From: Dyella terrae
Lineage (GTDB): Bacteria > Pseudomonadota > Gammaproteobacteria > Xanthomonadales > Rhodanobacteraceae
NCBI RefSeq assembly: GCF_004322705.1
Contig: NZ_SIZZ01000004.1
Coordinates: forward strand, 1 to 64,000
Length of the DNA stretch: 64,000 nt
Direction: 5' to 3'
Shown: one piece after another, positions 61,191 through 64,000 of the stretch
How positions within the stretch are numbered: the stretch's first letter is position 1
Layout of the letters: every line of letters starts with the position of its first letter
Program-made: the position numbers and the translations under genes
Notes under the pieces: model-generated
Told to the model about the DNA's origin: nothing
The model's database searches: none
The model's input: the letters and a program-made list of their open reading frames with translations, nothing else

Positions 61191-62432
61191 ATGCGAAATG
61201 TGGGAGCGCCCGGAGGGGCGGGTGGCGGTTTTGCGAGTGCGTCGCCGGTGATCTATCGGTATTCGAGTGCGTCGCTGCGGAACGCGTGGATACTCGGCGT
61301 GTTGTTCTCGACGGCCGCGGTCGGGCTGACAGCGTGGTTCTTGCGCGACTTTGTCGCCGGACGCCTGGAAGGTCCCGCGTTTGCCGGGTACCTGCTGATG
61401 CCTGCCTTCCTGGGTTTGCTTGCCCTGATCGCCATCGCCTGGATCAAGACCCGGCTGGTGCTGTCGGCCGATGCCATCGAGCTGCGCGGCTTGCTGAGCA
61501 CGCGACGGATGGCTCGTGGCGACATCGTGGGATTTCGCCCGGGCAGCCAGTCAGCGACCTGTTTTCTGATCGGCAAGCACGGGAAATCATTCGATGTCCC
61601 CGGTGACATTCCGCTCGACGATCGCTTCGCCGCGTGGATGGGTGAGCTGCCGAACCTGACGGCGCTGGAACAGCAGGCGGTGCTCGAACAGGTGAGGGCC
61701 GACACGCGGCTGGGCATCGATCCCGAACAGCGCATGGCGCGACTCCTTCAGGCGCGGCGACTTGCCGGGGCCCTGACGTGGATGTCGCTGGGACTGGTCT
61801 TGTGGTGTCTGATCTACCCCTGGCCTTACGACCTGGTCGTGGGGCTTACCATCGCCTGGCCGTGGATCTGCATCGCGATCGCGCTGGGCAGCCGTGGACT
61901 GATCCGGCTGGATGGCAAAGTCGGCGATCCGCGGCCCGTGCTGGCGGTACCGATGTTGATGCCGGCCCTGGCGATCGCCCTGCGCGCCCTGTTCGACGTC
62001 GATCTGGTGAATCCGGGTCAAGCCTTCGTGTGGGGGGCTATCGCGGGGGTACCACTGGGTATCGTGCAGTGGCGTGCGACGGTGCTGTCATCGCGCATGA
62101 CGGCCCGCTTCTTCGGTGGCCTGGGTTATATCGCCCTGGCCACGTGCTACGGCGCCGGCGCGCTGAGCCTCATGAATGTCAGGCTTGACCACCGTCTACC
62201 CGTGGTTTCGCCGGTCACGGTATCCGGCAAGCACATCAGCAGTGGCAAGCACACGACGTATCAGCTCGATGTATCGGGGTGGCCGGGTTATCCCCGCGGC
62301 CATCGCTTCACGGTGTCGCGTGTCCATTACGAGCGAGCCCGGAAGGGCGACGCGCTTTGTGCCATCGAACATGCCGGCGCCCTGGGCATGGCCTGGCTCG
62401 ACCTGGGGAACTGCCCGGCTGCCACGCCCTGA
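61191..62432 (+). CDS. Integral membrane protein with PH-like domain, unknown function
   Basis: A 413-residue protein. Two segments (about 33-52 and 65-85) precede a short soluble region resembling a bacterial PH-like fold (LVLSADAIELRGLLSTRRMA, ending near PLDDRFAAWM). Then come five hydrophobic segments (about 190-325) and a C-terminal extracytoplasmic domain with two Cys (ALCAIEH and LGNCPAA). I recognise no named family. It follows the DUF885 gene by 39 bases and may share its transcript. Confidence 0.7.
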   Translation: MRNVGAPGGAGGGFASASPVIYRYSSASLRNAWILGVLFSTAAVGLTAWFLRDFVAGRLEGPAFAGYLLMPAFLGLLALIAIAWIKTRLVLSADAIELRGLLSTRRMARGDIVGFRPGSQSATCFLIGKHGKSFDVPGDIPLDDRFAAWMGELPNLTALEQQAVLEQVRADTRLGIDPEQRMARLLQARRLAGALTWMSLGLVLWCLIYPWPYDLVVGLTIAWPWICIAIALGSRGLIRLDGKVGDPRPVLAVPMLMPALAIALRALFDVDLVNPGQAFVWGAIAGVPLGIVQWRATVLSSRMTARFFGGLGYIALATCYGAGALSLMNVRLDHRLPVVSPVTVSGKHISSGKHTTYQLDVSGWPGYPRGHRFTVSRVHYERARKGDALCAIEHAGALGMAWLDLGNCPAATP

Positions 62433-62459
62433 GGAAGGCTGAACGGGCTGCTGGTCAAA

Positions 62460-62494
62460 ACTTCACCAATGAAGTAGACTTCACCTCAACTTCA
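62460..62494 (+). promoter_or_regulatory. Operator candidate of the Xre-RES toxin-antitoxin operon
   Basis: ACTTCA occurs at 62460-62465, 62478-62483 and 62489-62494, and its inverse TGAAGT at 62470-62475. TGAAGTAGACTTCA (62470-62483) is a perfect dyad. All lie within 50 bases upstream of the antitoxin ATG at 62511. This dense array is what an Xre-type autorepressor would bind. Confidence 0.65.
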
Positions 62495-62510
62495 TAGGGA
62501 TAGTTTCCTC

Positions 62511-62909
62511 ATGGCAGCTCATCTCCTCCCTGAAACACTTCCCGCCGCCGACATGGGCGGGGCGGCGCTGCGCGCCTTCTTCCGCATTGCGGAGGCCTGG
62601 GACCTGCGCATGGTCGACCAGCGCAAGTTGCTGGGCGATCCGCCGGAGTCCACGTTCTACAAATGGAAGCGTGAACAGCAGGGCACGGTCAGCCGCGACG
62701 TGCTCGAGCGCATCAGCTATCTGCTGGGCATCTACAAGGACCTGCAGATCCTGTTCACCAGCGAAGAACAGGCCGATGGCTGGGTGCATCGTCCCAATGA
62801 CGCGCCGCTGTTTGGCGGGCGCTCGGCCATGGATCGCATGCTGTCAGGCAATGTGGCGGATTTGTACGTCGTCAGGCAGTACCTCGACGCCCAGCGCGGC
62901 TGGGGCTGA
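62511..62909 (+). CDS. Xre/MbcA/ParS-type antitoxin (DUF2384)
   Basis: A 132-residue antitoxin. The N-terminal part has an Xre-type helix-turn-helix (VDQRKLLGDPPESTFYKWKR), and the C-terminal part is the DUF2384 toxin-binding domain ending in LSGNVADLYVVRQYLDAQRG. It binds and neutralises the RES toxin and should repress its own operon at the upstream ACTTCA dyads. The RES gene lies 115 bases downstream, further than the usual few bases. AGGGA precedes the start by about ten bases. Confidence 0.88.
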   Translation: MAAHLLPETLPAADMGGAALRAFFRIAEAWDLRMVDQRKLLGDPPESTFYKWKREQQGTVSRDVLERISYLLGIYKDLQILFTSEEQADGWVHRPNDAPLFGGRSAMDRMLSGNVADLYVVRQYLDAQRGWG

Positions 62910-63024
62910 TTCGGCCTTGGAGTTGAGACGCGCTTCACGTCAGCTTGAGCCGACAGTCGCAGTCAGCGATATCAAGTGGCGTGACACTATCGGCCTGGTT
63001 CTCGTCGTTCTGGACTGACCCGTC

Positions 63025-63714
63025 ATGGCTGACATCCCTCCCCTTCAGCGGATTCGCTGGAGTCACGCCTATCGCATCGTACCCAGCCGCTTTCCGCCGG
63101 TGGGGGTGTACGACCGCATCGCCGATCCGGCCGATCTCGAAGCGCTGTATGCGATCGAAGCGATGACCAATCCGCGCATCCGCGACGAACTGGGTGTGTT
63201 GCCCATGGTGCCGCGCGATCGTCGCATCAGCGGGCCGGGCACGACGCCGGTGATGGCGGCCTTCACGCATTTGAATCCGGAGGGAAGCCGCTTCTCCGAT
63301 GGCACCTGGGGCGTGTTCTACGCCGCGCACAGCGTGGCGACGGCGGTGGAAGAAACCGTCTATCACCGCGAGCGCTTTCTCGCCGCCACGAAAGAACCGC
63401 CCTGCGATTCCGAAATGCGCTGCTATCGCATGAGCATCCATGGTCGCCTGCATGATCTGCGGGGCGGTTGGGTGCGCGAACAAGCGCCCGATAGTTATGC
63501 CGCGAGCGTGGCGTTGGCGCGCAAGTTGCGGGCCGATGGTTCGGACGGCATCGTCTACGAGAGCGCGCGCCATCAGGGTGGTGAGTGCGTGGCGGTGTTC
63601 TATCCCGATCGCGTATCGCCTTGCGTGCAGGCCGAGCATTTTCTCTATCGATGGGATGGCCAGCGGATCGCGCAGGTGCTGGTAGTCAGTGAGCACAAGC
63701 GCGATTCGCATTGA
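63025..63714 (+). CDS. RES domain toxin
   Basis: A 229-residue RES-family protein, usually an NAD-degrading toxin with an ADP-ribosyltransferase-like fold. The name-giving residues are seen in order: Arg in HAYRIVPS, Glu in FYAAHSVATAVEETVYH, and Ser in GIVYESARHQGGECVAVF, all apparently intact. It forms a toxin-antitoxin pair with the DUF2384 protein upstream. RES toxins are often about 150-230 residues, so it is at the upper end. A hairpin terminator follows. Confidence 0.9.
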   Translation: MADIPPLQRIRWSHAYRIVPSRFPPVGVYDRIADPADLEALYAIEAMTNPRIRDELGVLPMVPRDRRISGPGTTPVMAAFTHLNPEGSRFSDGTWGVFYAAHSVATAVEETVYHRERFLAATKEPPCDSEMRCYRMSIHGRLHDLRGGWVREQAPDSYAASVALARKLRADGSDGIVYESARHQGGECVAVFYPDRVSPCVQAEHFLYRWDGQRIAQVLVVSEHKRDSH

Positions 63715-63718
63715 GCAC

Positions 63719-63749
63719 GCGTCGGGCGAGTCCTCCTCCCGCCCGACGC
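63719..63749 (+). terminator. Hairpin after the RES toxin gene
   Basis: GCGTCGGGCG (63719-63728) and CGCCCGACGC (63740-63749) form a perfect ten-base stem immediately after the stop codon. There is no long T run. From 63750 to 63894 nothing further is recognised. Confidence 0.6.
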
Positions 63750-63894
63750 GCCCCTCACCCCTTACCTCGTAAACACCTGCAACGTACTCGTCTCTCTCCG
63801 ACGCCGGCGAGCAAACATCGTTGTCGTCGACCCATCCTTGCCCTGCCATCGATCCCTGACGGTACGACGGCATCGGAGAGAGCCAGGCTCTCGC

Positions 63895-64000
63895 CTAGAA
63901 CGTGTAACCAAAGCTCAGCCCGTAGGCGAGCGGATTGATCGTGGCGCGGCCGACCTTCACGCCGTTGACGTGCACGTCCGACGCCAGATCGATCCAGCGG
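63895..64000 (-). CDS. OmpW-family outer-membrane protein, C-terminal fragment at window edge
   Basis: Only the last 34 codons are inside the window, read leftward from the edge. The tail includes WIDLASDVHVNGVKVG and INPLAYGLSFGYTF with a terminal aromatic residue, the classic C-terminus of an OmpW eight-stranded beta-barrel. OmpW proteins form small hydrophobic channels in the outer membrane. The rest of the gene lies beyond position 64000, so length and start cannot be assessed. Confidence 0.75.
   Translation of the reverse strand, partial: RWIDLASDVHVNGVKVGRATINPLAYGLSFGYTF

Overview
The window is high-GC chromosomal DNA of a gammaproteobacterium. It most resembles the Xanthomonadales, probably Rhodanobacteraceae (Dyella, Luteibacter or Frateuria type). 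The placement is an inference from gene order and family content: rrn-tyrS-M23 peptidase-anmK, radC/coaBC-dut-algC with a membrane-anchored phosphomannomutase, argS-SPOR, and DUF4124 and MbcA/RES families. No phage, plasmid, insertion sequence, tRNA or CRISPR array was recognised.

Layout. Positions 1-330 hold the tandem promoters and boxA leader of a ribosomal RNA operon that runs leftward out of the window, plus the tyrS terminator. Then come tyrS, a divergent pair for peptidoglycan turnover (M23 endopeptidase, anmK), a small ribbon-helix-helix-like protein, an AmpG-type permease, exonuclease III, an acetyltransferase and pyrE (338-8117). At 8219-16968 lie a DUF4124 protein, the coaBC-dut-algC operon, radC, argS and a SPOR protein. 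At 17109-27878 are a membrane protein, a beta-hydroxyacid dehydrogenase, a 3-hydroxybutyrate dehydrogenase/patatin pair, divergent speA and speE, an orphan ParA, sixA and a YceI protein. At 28004-35079 are a secreted M28 peptidase, a phospholipase D-family lipoprotein, a lysine/alanine-rich basic protein, a DUF1877 protein and a large 835-residue protein that may be a type III effector-like protein.

glnA (35238-36650) has a clear sigma-54 promoter and NtrC-like sites. It is followed by uppP, a winged-helix/TPR regulator, a GAF protein, an RhtA-like exporter and a serine hydrolase. A LysR gene is divergent from a complete RND efflux operon (43892-50672) that ends in a short-chain dehydrogenase. 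After a methyltransferase, a lysozyme inhibitor and an outer-membrane SphA-like protein comes a tightly coupled membrane/stress operon (DUF883, holin-like, AI-2E, GNAT). The right end has YbhB, a PQQ-type sugar dehydrogenase, a DUF885 peptidase-like protein, an Xre/MbcA-RES toxin-antitoxin pair and the last codons of an OmpW-like porin.

The most unusual signal is a family of nine related intergenic palindromes of 75-190 bp. Eight have paired arms of the type GTGAACGGTGAACAGGTAAG / CTTACCTGTTCACCGTTTAC, nested between GC-rich mini-hairpins. They lie between ordinary genes from 8.8 to 41.6 kb, in every gene orientation. Other notable points are a five-unit 39-bp tandem array grown from the end of a palindromic element, two consensus DnaA boxes upstream of argS, and the effector-like gene. 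The remainder is conserved housekeeping content.
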